This document shows positions 48,714 to 61,791 of a stretch of DNA of 64,000 nucleotides, piece by piece. The notes under the pieces are model-generated. The model was given only the letters and a program-made list of their open reading frames with translations. It was not told where the DNA came from and searched no databases. Made by a program: the position numbers and the translations under genes. Position 1 is the stretch's first letter. The number at the start of each line of letters is the position of its first letter. The DNA comes from Adiantum capillus-veneris (taxonomy: Eukaryota; Streptophyta; Polypodiopsida; Polypodiales; Pteridaceae): NCBI GenBank assembly GCA_014529385.2, contig CM043963.1:69334912-69398911 (forward strand), read 5' to 3'.

Positions 48714-49748
48714 TTAGGTTTGCATTCCCTTCTTCCCAAAGTTAGTTGTCAAGGGTAGACCTGTCTCTCTTAAGTGGATTTTACCATCCTTAAAAAAGAC
48801 AACATCTTTTGACAAAGCATCACTAAAATCATCACAATCCCTTCTTACATGGTCTATACTATCACACCAAATACATCTATTAACAAACCCTTCTTTGGGC
48901 TGTTGTCTTTGCCTAAGAAGTGGCCCTGATGGTGTGCCTTTTTCTTCAAGCTTTGCAAGCTTCACCTTCAAGTCACGCATTCCCTTCACTAGTTCGTCTA
49001 GCATAGACTCATCAAACTTAGGAGCTATATAAGTAGGCTTTACCATTTTGTCAGAAGTTGAGGTTGAAGGACTTGTAGTGTTTACTACCATCTTGTCCCT
49101 TCTTCTTTGTCGTTTGGCAAGCAGTGAGATAGCACCTTCAACTTCATTCCAATTGGTCTTTAGTCCTTGCTCAGCATCTTTATCTTTAAGAATAAGCTCC
49201 AAATTTTCTTGAAACTCTTTACCTGCGGCTTGTAAGAAAAGATCTGTCTTCTTTGCATCTAGTGTGGCCCTTTCTGTCCTAGTGAGTTGTGCATAACGCC
49301 GTTCAAATTTCCTAAGTAGCTCTGTTATTGATAGTCCTTGCTTTGGCTTGACTACCCATTCTAAGAATGTCCTTTTGGTCACTCTCTCCGAGTCCTCCAT
49401 GAAATATTCCTCCTTTAAAGCTACTTTGAGTTCTTCCCAATTTCTCCCATGCCCATCTTTAATTGCCCTAACATGTTCCCTAATTTCTGGAGCAACAACT
49501 AGCTCAAAGCTTTGAATCATCTCACCTTCTGATACGCGATGCAGCTCCATCTCCTTCACATACTCGCATAAGTACTTGGTTACATCTTTGCCATTGAATT
49601 GATGCATTCTGTTGACGACTGCTTGTATGGACTTCGTTGCTGAAATCTCCCCTCTTTCAGTAGCATGTTGTTGTTGCATGAACATTGCAAATGCTTGAAA
49701 CATTTGCATTGTTGCTGGGTCAAAATGCATACCCCTGCTGCTCAACAT
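48714..49748 (-). CDS. Gag of the gypsy element (intact frame)
   Basis: About 344 residues, starting at the ATG at 49748 shortly after the PBS. The central capsid-like region (FNGKDVTKYLCEYVKEMELH, NWEELKVALKEEYF, FERRYAQLT) and a C-terminal zinc knuckle CIWCDSIDHVRRDC (CX2CX4HX4C) identify Gag, which packages the RNA in virus-like particles. It is the only open frame of expected length left in this element. Confidence 0.8.
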   Translation of the reverse strand: MLSSRGMHFDPATMQMFQAFAMFMQQQHATERGEISATKSIQAVVNRMHQFNGKDVTKYLCEYVKEMELHRVSEGEMIQSFELVVAPEIREHVRAIKDGHGRNWEELKVALKEEYFMEDSERVTKRTFLEWVVKPKQGLSITELLRKFERRYAQLTRTERATLDAKKTDLFLQAAGKEFQENLELILKDKDAEQGLKTNWNEVEGAISLLAKRQRRRDKMVVNTTSPSTSTSDKMVKPTYIAPKFDESMLDELVKGMRDLKVKLAKLEEKGTPSGPLLRQRQQPKEGFVNRCIWCDSIDHVRRDCDDFSDALSKDVVFFKDGKIHLRETGLPLTTNFGKKGMQT

Positions 49749-49789
49749 GATCACCCATGGTTACCCACAAACTCTCACCCTGGCAGTTT

Positions 49790-49805
49790 CACGTCGGGTT
49801 CACCA
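49790..49805 (-). promoter_or_regulatory. Primer-binding-site-like sequence
   Basis: The minus strand reads TGGTGAACCCGACGTG six bases inside the 5' LTR. It begins with the TGG complementary to a tRNA CCA end. I could not name the tRNA. Confidence 0.6.
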
Positions 49806-49811
49806 AAAATA

Positions 49812-51867
<2,056 letters not shown>

Positions 51868-53610
51868 GCGGGCCATTAAATGTCAAGTATGGGTGCATAA
51901 CTGAGTTGATCACTTTCAATCTTCTCTCAAAAGAAAGGAGTACGTACTCCGACCTTCCCAAATTCCTCCTTATCTTATCCAACACCCACGAAAATCTTTG
52001 CTTGTGGGATATATATGCACCCCTAGAGGGGCTCCCAGATGCCTAACTATCGTCCCTTTGGACACAATCTTCCTAGAACTCAGTGCTTGATTGAGCGAGT
52101 CATCTTCTGAGAGGGAGATCAATCTTGATTTTTCAATATTGCACTTCGACCTTGACGTAGTAGCATACGTTTGCACAATCTCTAGAGCCTTCTTGATCAC
52201 CTGAGGACAAGCTTTGAGGAAGAGTAGTGAATCATCCGCACACAACTTCACCAGAATTTGGTCGTTATTGGAAATGGATAGCCCTTGAATCTCCCCTCTT
52301 GCAGCATTGACTTCAAGCATCAACACTAGGGGATGAGATCCAATGGCAAACAAAAGGGGAGCTAGTGGGAAGCCTTGCTTAATAGATCTTTTTACCTCAA
52401 AAGCCCCGACAATCCGCTCATTAAATAATAGTGCAGATTGTGTATCAGCACCCAAAGCGCTAACCAACTGACACATGCTCTGTCCAAAGCCCAGTGATTT
52501 CATGACCTCTTTGATAAAAGACCATGTGATCCTATCATATGCTTTAACTAAATCGAATTGAAGTAATATACAATTTGCTTGGTTCAAGATGCAAACTATA
52601 CGCCAATCATTGTTGCTAGAATGTTGTCATAGATAGACCTTACTTTAAGAAATCCATGTTGGTGGGGGGTGATGACCTTGTTAAGAAGCGGAGCAAGCCT
52701 AACAGAAACAAATTTGGTGATTATCTTGTAGGCCACTGACATCATAGTTACTGGGCGCCATTGCTTCAGTCGGGAGCATCAGACTTGTTTAGGAATTGGT
52801 TTGATTATGCCTCTTTTGACGCTAAAGTCTAGAGCATTGTTGACCAAAGATTTGTTAGCCATTTGCATCATTAGGAACTTAATCTCCTCCCAAAATTCTA
52901 CAGAGAATTATGTAGTCATGTTGTCCTACCCTAGAGAATTCTCTTTGTTCAAAGCTTGAAATGTGTGAGTGCATTCCTCCTCAGAGAACTCCTTCTTCAA
53001 TATGCTGGCGTCAGACTGTGAAATTGGTTTTTTGACGCTTCGCAGGAGAACACCTCTGGCTCCATCGACTTTCAAGGAATGAGCCTCAGGCTCTGGCCAA
53101 TAATTTGTTACAAGTTGTTCAGCATCATATGAACCATTTCATTTGGGTCCTTAATCTTCTTTCCTTCCCTGATGGATAAAGAGTGAACTATGCCTCGATT
53201 TCTCTTGACTTTGAGGGCCCTGAAGAAGTGAGATTGATTAGCCTCCTGTGGCTGAAGCAAAGTCTCTTGAGACAAAATTTTGGCCTTCTTCACCTCCTTG
53301 AGTTATTGATGCATCAGGTCACCTTTTGTGCTCGGCTTTAGAAGAAGACCCTTATTTTTTGTGGGTGGTTAACAGCTCTACTTCGTCTGTAATTTTCTTA
53401 AAAAGCTCCGAGTAGTGTTTCTTCCTTCTAGGGCCTGATGTATTGATTTATTTTTTTATATTCTTTGTGACAACATTCCAGCCCTTAGGGCCTACCAGAT
53501 CCACATCTTTACAGAGTTTCCTAATAGCTTCCATTACTAGGCTTCTGAAAAGAGGGTCTTTGAACATATGAACCCTTGTTGTTAATAGCTTCTTTGCGCC
53601 TCAAGGGCAG
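51868..53610 (-). pseudogene. LINE reverse transcriptase part, decayed and split by the LTR element
   Basis: From right to left on the minus strand: linker (HMFKDPLFRSLVMEAIRKLC, then NQSHFFRALKVKRNRGIVHS), pre-RT (FSEEECTHTFQALNKENSLG), fingers (SVAYKIITKFVSVRLAPLL, QHGFLKVRSIYDNILA) and palm in an open frame 52587-51970. The palm shows FDLVKAYDRITWSFI, KRSIKQGFPLAPLLFAI and LCADDSLLF (the ADD box). After a frame change VLDKIRRNL and VINSVMHPY run to the LTR junction. It continues at 41856 on the other side. Stops and shifts are many. The endonuclease part is not recognised to the right. Confidence 0.8.
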
Positions 53611-54816
53611 TGCTAGGGAGACCATGTGAATGTGAACATGTTGTAAAAGTTATTTAAGGCCTAAAACCTAGGATGATAACTATCTTTTCATTTTGTGCCA
53701 ATTGTGTAGTCTTCATCTTCCTCTCCTCTCTCCTTCACTATATGGCTTGTCAACACCTTCAATTGATATCAGAGCATAGGCCTTGTCCTTGGGATTGTAG
53801 CAATTGAAGAGGCTGTGAAGAAGGAATCTAAGGAGTTAGGAAGATCCGATCTACAACAATCAGATAGTAGCTTAGTGTGCGTCAAAGAAGCCTCAAAGGA
53901 CGGTAAGAAGAGGACTTTCCGAGAGCTCAATTGGCAAGAACAAAGGTCCAAGAGGGCGGCAGCAGGGCTATTTGGCACAGTTGCACTAGCACCCAAGCTT
54001 AAGCTAGCCACGATCAGTGCCATACGGCCTCCTCATCACTGATGTCAGGCACACCACCACCGCATAAAAGCCCACGTAGAAATTTTTGTTTTTGCAGAGT
54101 ATCTATTCTTTTCATTTTTAAATAAACCACTTTCAAAATGGCCTTATTCATCTTAAGAATATGTTCCCATGAACATGTGTTGTGTATGTCCAATATGTTT
54201 TATGAGAAATGTGATGCCATGTCACGATGTACATTTAGTGATGACAACCCCCCATGCTTACATGCTAATTGTAAATAGATTTTTTATGAATTTTGTAAAG
54301 GGACCATACACTGCATCAGCCACTACGATGACACCGCTGGTAAGACCTTCCCTATAAATTGTGAATGCCCACCTATATATTATGTTGTGACCTCATGGGT
54401 TATTGTGTAAACTTTAAACCTAGGGTTTGGGAGTAAACCAAAACCCCATTTGTGAATGGTGACTCATTGAAGCACCAGGTTATGGGAAAACTTCGAACTC
54501 TTAGTTGTGAGAAAACCTAAAAATCACGATTAGGAGTACACATAAAACTCCATGTATCATGAGTGTGGTGAGTCTAGTTTTAGGGGGCGTATGTGACTCC
54601 CCTACCAAGTTTGGGTGAAGGTGGCGATTGTTAGGGTCAGACTGCACTTGGGCGACCATGTGAATGTGAAGATGTTGTAAAAGGTATTTAAGGCCTAAAA
54701 CCTAAGACGGTAACTCTCTTTTCATTTTGTGCCAATCGTGTAGTCTTCTTCTTCCTCTCCTCTCTCCTTCACTATGGCTTGTCTGTGCCTACACCCACCA
54801 TAGTTCCAACACCTAC
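53611..54816 (+). mobile_element. TRIM-like small LTR element (1.2 kb)
   Basis: Two short direct repeats (53611-53761 and 54629-54816) share GACCATGTGAATGTGAA and AAGGCCTAAAACCTA and the following pyrimidine-rich part. They begin TGCTAGGG/TGTTAGGG. The first is shortened by about 16 bases near its start. TTGATATCAGAGC follows the first repeat, matching the initiator-Met primer site (TGGTATCAGAGC). A purine-rich stretch (GGGTGAAGGTGGCGAT) precedes the second. There is no pol gene. The interior frame at 53815-54042 has no known domain. Confidence 0.7.
53763..53775 (+). promoter_or_regulatory. Initiator-Met tRNA primer-binding site of the TRIM-like element
   Basis: TTGATATCAGAGC stands directly after the first LTR and differs at one base from the usual plant TGGTATCAGAGC site. 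Confidence 0.65.
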
Positions 54817-55730
54817 AAGTAGTGACCTTTTATCATGGTTTGTTGGAATATCATGCTTAATGGTAGGTGATCCAACAAGCATTGTGACGTTGGATAGGGG
54901 GAAAGGTGAACACATCCAGAACCCAAAAAGTCTGCCTCTTTATAGTGCATGATAATCACTACAGCCCAATTCACTAGAGTTCATCTTTGAAACTCACACA
55001 ATCGACAACAATCCACACCGATCATGCCCGTTTTTACAAATGTGCTGCAGCACATTTGTAAAGAGAGAGCATCACACACTGCTCTCTCTTTCTCTGCTTC
55101 ACACACAGAGGCTCGAGGAGGCACACACATCTTGAACAGCGGCACCACTTAGTTGGAACAAAGCAAAGAGAAGGGGGGAAAAGGAAAGAAACGGCACCAA
55201 AAACTGGTATTATTTTCTTCAATTGGGACAAAAAACCATCTACAAACATCCATAAGGCCTTGACTACACCCGGCTCGGCATGGCAGCCTCAAGCAACAAA
55301 ATATGGGCAATTACACACTCTATCGTCATATGGTTCTCCTCGCTGACGGCACAGCCAAAAATCTCCTTGATGGAACCTTTGTTGTCTCCAAAACGGCTCA
55401 AGCTCTTCTCCTTCTCCACTGACCATACCTCCTTCACAAACTCGCCAAAAAACTTCCTCCCTCCTGGCCTTCTACGTACTGCCTTGTAGCTCCTCATTGA
55501 GCCCCCCTTGTGCAAAATAAATCCCACTCCTCCCTCGTGAAGAGCTCACTTCACTTCCCCCAAAGAAACCCTTCCTTCTTCATCCCTGGCTCCAAAAGCA
55601 GAGCTCTCACATGCAAAAAATTAGGGCCCCTAAGGGTGTGTGTACAAACCCCTCTATTTTTGTTGATCCGGATTTTTCTTTGCATGATGCGTGACGGTCG
55701 CTTGCTATTCCCGGCTATCTTGAGGCCCAA
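54817..55730. other. No gene recognised; hairpins and CACTA left flank
   Basis: Holds a perfect 30-bp palindrome (55033-55062) followed at once by a GAGAGAGCA/TGCTCTCTC hairpin. The minus-strand frame 55527-55264 (87 codons) has no recognisable domain. The last three bases (CAA, 55728-55730) are the CACTA target duplication. Confidence 0.4.
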
Positions 55731-55860
55731 CACTACAAGAGGCTATTCATATTAGCGACGCTCACACAGTGACGCTCAAAAAAAAAAAATCCCGGCGTTG
55801 CTATGAGCGTCGCAAATTTCGTATATTTGCGACGCTCATAGCGACGCCGACTGGGCTAAA
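55731..55860 (+). repeat. Left TIR and subterminal repeats of CACTA
   Basis: After the 12-bp TIR come several copies of GCGACGCTCA and its complement. The arms 55801-55817 and 55825-55841 form a perfect 17-bp inverted repeat with a 7-base loop. Such motifs are binding sites for TNPA-type proteins in the En/Spm family. Confidence 0.8.
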
Positions 55861-55907
55861 AAATAACAGAGCGCGCCCAAAAACTCAGATCTCAAATAAT
55901 AACAGAG

Positions 55908-55910
<3 letters not shown>

Positions 55911-55955
<45 letters not shown>

Positions 55956-56054
55956 TTCTTCTCCACACACACACACACACACACACACAAGGAGAGGAAG
56001 GAGATCCAGGTATGCTCCTTCCCTCTCCTCATTCTCATGTTCCCTTCCCCTCTT

Positions 56055-56089
<35 letters not shown>

Positions 56090-56160
56090 TACACACACAC
56101 ACACACATAGTGTTTTTGAGAGAGAGAGAGAGAGTAAAAACATAAACAAAAACGCACACA
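55911..56160. repeat. (CT)n, (CA)n and (GA)n microsatellites
   Basis: Pure CT at about 55914-55950, CA at about 55966-55989, mixed CT/CA at 56050-56106 and GA at 56119-56134. A minisatellite of about 55-60 bp (GCATTGAGAGAGGAAAAGAG) runs on to about 56370. Long frames across it are artefacts. Confidence 0.85.
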
Positions 56161-56571
56161 CACATACATAAACAAAGAATGCACACACAAATTGAGAGAG
56201 GAAAAGAGAGAGAGAGCATGCATAAACAAAAAACGCACGCATTGAGAGAGGAAAAGAGAGAGAGAACATGCATAAACAAAAAACGCACACATTGAGAGAG
56301 GAAAAGAGAGAGAAAACATGCATACGATCCAAAAAACGCACACGCATTGAGAGAGAAAGAGAGAGAAACTAATTTAACGTCGTAGGAAACTAATTAAAAT
56401 TAAAAGACCTAAAGATCTAGCCGACGAGGAGTTGAACTCAAGACCTATTATTCAAGAGGGAAATGGCATAATCAATCTATCATACTTGGCATGGGTGATA
56501 GAAAGGTTATACCATTTATCTCTTTTTATTGGCACACACATCCACACACACGCACACACACAAGAAGAAGA

Positions 56572-56751
56572 GATTTATAACGTCGTAGGAAACTATCCTA
56601 AAAGACGTTAAAGATTAGGTTAGATGTAGACTTACGTTAAATTAGATTTAGGTTTATTTAAATTAAATTAGATTAGATTTAGGTTTATTTTTAATTAGAT
56701 TTACTTTTATTTACGCTAGATTTAGATTTACGTTATATTAGATTAGATTTA
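56572..56751 (+). repeat. Direct repeat, left copy (beside the HIPP fragment)
   Basis: AACGTCGTAGGAAACTATCC and the next ~75 bases recur at 57291. The last ~40 bases (TTTACGCTAGATTTAGATTT ... TTAGG) recur at 57190-57233, right after the captured gene piece. Confidence 0.75.
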
Positions 56752-57115
56752 GGTCTCCATAGACTGCGATGCCTGCATGAAGCAGATGAAGAAAGCCCTC
56801 AATGGAATATAAGGTATTGCTGCCTTCACTCATGGTGGGCTCCGTCGATCCAAAAGTACTGGTGAAATGTCTTCAAAAGATAGGGAAGAAGGTGGATCTT
56901 CAGGGCGGCAAGAGTCACTACATCCCCGACACAATGACCATCTAGACAACCTCTAGTCATTCAACAGCAACTTCAAAGTTAGTAACAAGAGCAAGAACGG
57001 TCTAAAGGGCCAATTGCTGTCGTCAGATGTGGATGGAGATGAGGCAGCGTCACCGCCGGAAGTTAACTCTCACATCTTTAGTGATGAGAATGCCAACTCT
57101 TGCCGAGTTATGTGA
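56752..57115 (+). pseudogene. Captured fragment of a HIPP (heavy-metal-associated isoprenylated plant protein) gene
   Basis: Three frame pieces line up with a HIPP. First, VSIDCDACMKQMKKALNGI (56752 onwards), the HMA metal-binding loop with CxxC, ended by a TAA. Second, one frame over, GSVDPKVLVKCLQKIGKKVD, the HMA C-terminal strand and helix. Third, SNFKVSNKSKNGLKGQLLSS to ENANSCRVM and stop, a C-terminus ending in the CaaX farnesylation box CRVM. The middle of a normal HIPP is missing and stops intervene, so it is not functional. HIPPs bind metals and anchor to membranes. It lies between the left end and the transposase gene, on the same strand, as in other gene-capturing CACTA elements. 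Confidence 0.75.
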
Positions 57116-57189
57116 AAAATTATGTGTTAAATCAGTTTTAAGGTTCTTATAATCCCTGTTAGTTTAGTTCTTTGTTTTTAATATAACAT

Positions 57190-57415
57190 AATTTACGTTA
57201 GATTTAGATTTATGTTATATTAGATTAGACTTAGGTTTATTTAGGTTTACCCACACACACACACACACACACACAAGAAGAAGAGAGTTTTAACGTCGTA
57301 GGAAACTATCCCAAAAGACGTTAAAGATTAGGTTAGATGTAGACTTACGTTAAATTAGATTTAGGTATATTTTTAGTTAGATTTACATTTATTTAGATTT
57401 ATGCTTATTTACGTT
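57190..57415 (+). repeat. Direct repeat, right copy (beside the HIPP fragment)
   Basis: Matches parts of 56530-56751 in rearranged order: first TTTACGTTAGATTTAGATTT, then a (CA)n with AAGAAGAAGAGA, then AACGTCGTAGGAAACTATCC and its extension. The repeats bracket the HIPP fragment and may record how it was captured. Confidence 0.7.
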
Positions 57416-57790
57416 AGATCGAGTCCACGCAAGAATTACTTACGGTTTAGGGTTTAGAGTTAGACGAACAATGAAGATCTACTGAGAAAAGATGTTAAGA
57501 TGCTGTGAAGTGCTATAGCTAGAGAAGAGGCAAAGGGGTTTTGTCCACTACATGCAGTATCATGTAAACGTGGGTCTGTAGATTTCTTGTACCCACAAAT
57601 ATAGGTATTGACCAATAAAGACGAGATTATAACCCGGTGGTTCTGATCTTCGTGCACCTCTAGACCGAGGTGTGTGGGGATTGCACATGACTAGAGAATG
57701 TGAGGTAAAGAGAGAGAGAGAGAGATAAGACGAAGAATGCCAATAGAATATTAAATTTGTTGTCCAGGTTATAAGATTTTTATCCTCATT

Positions 57791-60700
57791 ATGAGTAGTG
57801 ACGAGGATGTGGGACCGTCCAACCGAAACACCTATCTCTCAACGAGGGTCTTATGTCCTTGTAATCAATGCAAGCATGCTGTGCGACGGACAAGACGTGT
57901 TTCTTTGCAGCACGTTCGCGAATTTGGAGAGTTCGATCCATCTATTATAGATCGAGTTGTTGCCAATTATAACTCGTCGGACTCTGACGCTGACCAACAA
58001 GCAGCAATCTTGCAACCCAATAGACGTTTTCGCAGGCGCTTTGGTCAAGCAACATATGTGAGGCCACAAGATGTAGCCTCTGACAGCTCGGGGGATGATC
58101 ATGCAGAGCACATTCCCAACGAGGCAATGTTTGAGCCCGAGATTGATGAAATGATCGAGACGATCATGGATTCAGAAAGGCTTATCTATGATGATATGAA
58201 AAGTGAAGTCGATACGCCATTGTATAATGGAGCACGTATGTCTAGATTGAAAGCACTCCTGGTTCTTCTCAACATGCAGGCAAAGTTTGGATGGAGTGAC
58301 ACTAGCATCACAGCGCTTTTCAGGTGATCTATTACAATTAGTTTACTTTAATAAAACTCTAAATGTATAATGATCTGATAGATTTTTACACGACTGTATC
58401 GTATTTTTATGTTGTGTAGATTGCTTAAAGAGCACATACTACCAGCTGACAATGTGATGCCAGATTCCCAAGATGAAGCAAGAAAGATTTTGCAAAACTT
58501 GGGGATGGATTACAATTCTATCCACGCTTGTCCTAATGACTGCATTCTTTTCAGAGGGGAATACATAGACATGGAGAAGTGTCCGAAATGTGATTCCGAA
58601 AGATATCGAGTAGATCTCCACGGGACAAAAATTCCACAAAAGATTTTGCGACATTTTCCTCTGCTTCCTCGCATCAAGCATTTCTTCGAATGTAAGTCCA
58701 TGGCCGCCCTAGCATCATGGCATGAGGAGAATAAATCTTCGGATGGTGTGCTACGAATTCCTGCAGATTGCGCAGCCTGGAAACATATAGATGGAACATG
58801 GTCAGATTTTGCCAGGGAAGCTCAAAATTTGCGCTTAGGCCTGGCTATGGATGGCGTAAATCCATTTGATCAAAGATCAACATCTTACAGTGTATGGCCC
58901 GTTGTCATCGTCAACTACAACATTCCCCCGTGGTTGACTACGAAGAAGGGGCACCTATGGCTAAGCTTGATTGTGCCAGGGCGATATAAAGTGGGGAATA
59001 TGGATGTGTATCTTCGTCCACTATTGGAAGAGCTACAACAATTGTGGATTGGCATAGAGGTGGTGGATATGAGCCGACACACAGGACGACGGAATGCTTT
59101 GATCAGAGGCATTCTAATGTGGACCATGCATGACTATCCCGGGCTAACAGAATGCTCAGGTGATCTATTGACACTCCTCACTCAGACACTGTAAATCTTG
59201 TTTTTTCCCATAGCTGATCTATTATCATGTGTATACATGCAGGGCTTCAAACAAGCGGATACAGAGCATGTGTCACATGTGGACCTAGACTGAATGCACG
59301 TAGGGCGCCCTCACTGAAGAAGAAAATCTACGAAGGTCATCAAGCGTATCTTCCAGAGAATCATGTGTTACGCGACGGCTTTTTGGGAAGAGAGCCACCA
59401 AGGATGTCTGCACAAGCATGGTTAGAGCAGAAGGAGATGTTCGATGACGGATTGCCTCCAGGGATGAAGAGACTATCTCTATGGTACGAGCTACCATACT
59501 GGCCCCGACTCATGATCAATCACTTGCTCGATCCAATGCACATATTCAAGAATGTGGGTAATCTACTATGGGACCATCTGACCGGCAAGAAAGATACTTT
59601 GGGAGCCAGAGTTGACCTTAGAAATGTGGATCGTATGGAGCAATATTGGCCGCAAACAGCGTCTGATGGATCGATAAAAATCCCTAAAGCACCATGGATT
59701 TTCACAGGAGCCCAAGAACACAAAGTAAAAGAGACCATTCGATCTTTTCGGACCCCCACTGGCGTAATGCACTCGCTCCGAACGTGTTTTACTAAAGAAG
59801 GAAAGCTTACCGGTTTGAAGTCACACGATTGGCATAAAATGTGTCAGGTACGTTCATAGTGGACTTTAATATCATTGCATAAAATGTGGACTTTAATATC
59901 ATTGCTGCACATACTTTACAGTTTATTTTACCGGTTGCCATTGAGGGATGTTTGTCTCTCGACATCCGTAACACAATCTACAAACTTGCAAAGCTGGTGC
60001 AATGGATTTCACAAAAGGAGATCAACGTAGACTCCATACCATTCGCCAAACTAAATGTTGTGGAGCTTGTGTGCATGTTTGAGAAACATTTTCCTACTAC
60101 CATGCTAACCATTCAGGTGCATCTTCTTGTTCACATAGTTGATGAGGTGGAAATAGCTGGCACAGTTCATTTCAGATGGATGTTCTTCTTAGAACGTTTC
60201 ATGAAAACTCTTAAGGGATATGTGCGTCAAAAGGCACGTCCGAAAGGTAGCATGGCAGAAGGTTGGTTGGTATCAGAGTCCCTAGTGTACATTGGAGAGT
60301 GGCTAGACGGATTTGATAAAGCCCGGGACACGCTATGGCGAACCATAGATGATGAACGCATATTTGAGATTGTCATGTGCAATCTCGGTGTTGAGAAGAA
60401 GATGACGGAAGATCTAGAGGCTAAAATCAATCGATTTTGCATGCTTCACAATCCAGTGATGCAAAAGTGGATTTCACAATATGAGGATGCAAAGCAAGAG
60501 CGACAAAGGGCACGAATGGAGTGGAGACGGAGAAGACGACCACCGATGCACTATCCGACGGTTCTGGAGAGCCTACCAACCTTCATGAGCTTAAGATGGT
60601 TGCACAACCAATTGAAAAGCGCACAACAATGCGGTGACGAAGTGACTGAGGAAGAGTGGGAGTACTCTCGGGGTTGCGCGACCAAGGTAAGTTTGCAATG

Positions 60701-61519
60701 TATGACTAGCAAGTGACTTTATTTATAAACGTTTGAACGGCCACTCATAATCTTTGTTCGTTGTAGTATAAGTCATACACAGCAGCATGGTGTAAAGGTC
60801 GACATTTTAGGGTGGAACGAATCGACAAAAAGTGTTTTACTCAAGATTGTGGAATCATGGCAAAATTTGAATAGTCTAGTCGACGACGTTCCTCTGATGC
60901 AGATCCTGTGGTGACGGAACTCACTTACTTCGGCACGCTGCAAGAGATTTTGAGGATCGATTACAGAGGATTTTTTGTTGACTTGTTCGATGTGCAATGG
61001 TTCAAGATAATCATGGAGGGTCACAACGCTACTGTGCGTAGAGGAGAGTCTGGTTTTCTTGAGGTGGATTCTACTAAGAAATGGACTGACCTAAGAGACA
61101 CTTTTGTACTACCCGAGCATTGTGAACAAGTAAGTATGTAAATAGTTAACATCCCCCTTTTACAAGTTATGTGCTTGAAAGCTCTCATGTAAGTTATGTG
61201 GCTCTGACAGGTAATATTTCATCCTACAAAGTCTACATCAAACTGGTGGTACGTCATAGAGGTAGCTTCTCGTAGTGCAAGGACGTATGAAGGCTACCAT
61301 GTGCCAATCACAACGGCATCAATGGAGGAGATCAGAGAAGATGCTCAATCAGAAGCCGCTGCGGTGGTGCCAGACGAGCATACCGTTGCCACTACTCTAT
61401 ATGGGTTGCATGCAGAGAAGCTACAAAATGAAACAGAGGATATGTGTTTAAACGGAGAGCTATATATAGATATAGGAAGTTATGCTGAGTTATGCGAGGA
61501 TGAGAGAGAGATCTCTTAA
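57791..61519 (+). pseudogene. CACTA TNP2-type transposase gene, six exons, one nonsense codon
   Basis: Exons 57791-58323, 58420-59159, 59243-59847, 59922-60686, 60767-61129 and 61211-61519 all join in frame (about 1,104 codons). The N-terminus has the transposase-associated zinc motif CPCNQCK. Exon 2 holds ACPNDCILFRGEY, CPKCDSERY and FDQRSTSYSVWPVVIVNYNI. Exons 3-4 hold ACVTCGPRLNAR, MINHLLDPMHIFKNVG, KSHDWHKMCQ/FILPVAIEG and LVHIVDEVEIAGTVHFRWMF, the TNP2-like transposase and DUF4216/4218-type regions. Exon 5 has LTYFGTLQEILRIDYRGFFV. This enzyme cuts the element's ends. A TAG at 60872-60874 (codon about 917) truncates it; the surrounding frame is intact, so the stop is a recent point mutation (CAG to TAG would explain it) or a sequencing error. 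Confidence 0.85.
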
Positions 61520-61791
61520 AGCCACAAATATTGTATTTGAACAATTTTGCTCCGTGTTGTAAAAGCTCTAGCTCTCTAAGTACCTTCCATGGTGTATAAC
61601 GCTCTTTTCTACTCGCGCTCACATCTTTTGATTGAAAATTCTGAGTTTTTGACTTGCCTCTTCTATCACTCAATTCATTGCGTCATTGTATTTATATGTG
61701 TCATTACGTCATTGTATTTAATGGTCTTTGCGTCATTGTCTACTCTATTCATTCAATATTAAGTTTAAATATTCGTGTGTTTAATGCAGGT

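Noticed and set aside
55264-55527. 87-codon minus-strand ORF left of the CACTA element
   Set aside because: No motif recognised and no homologous family comes to mind; left as unannotated sequence.
55769-56347. ORFs rich in LSLSLS or CVCVCV
   Set aside because: Translation of CT, CA and GA simple repeats in the CACTA left part.
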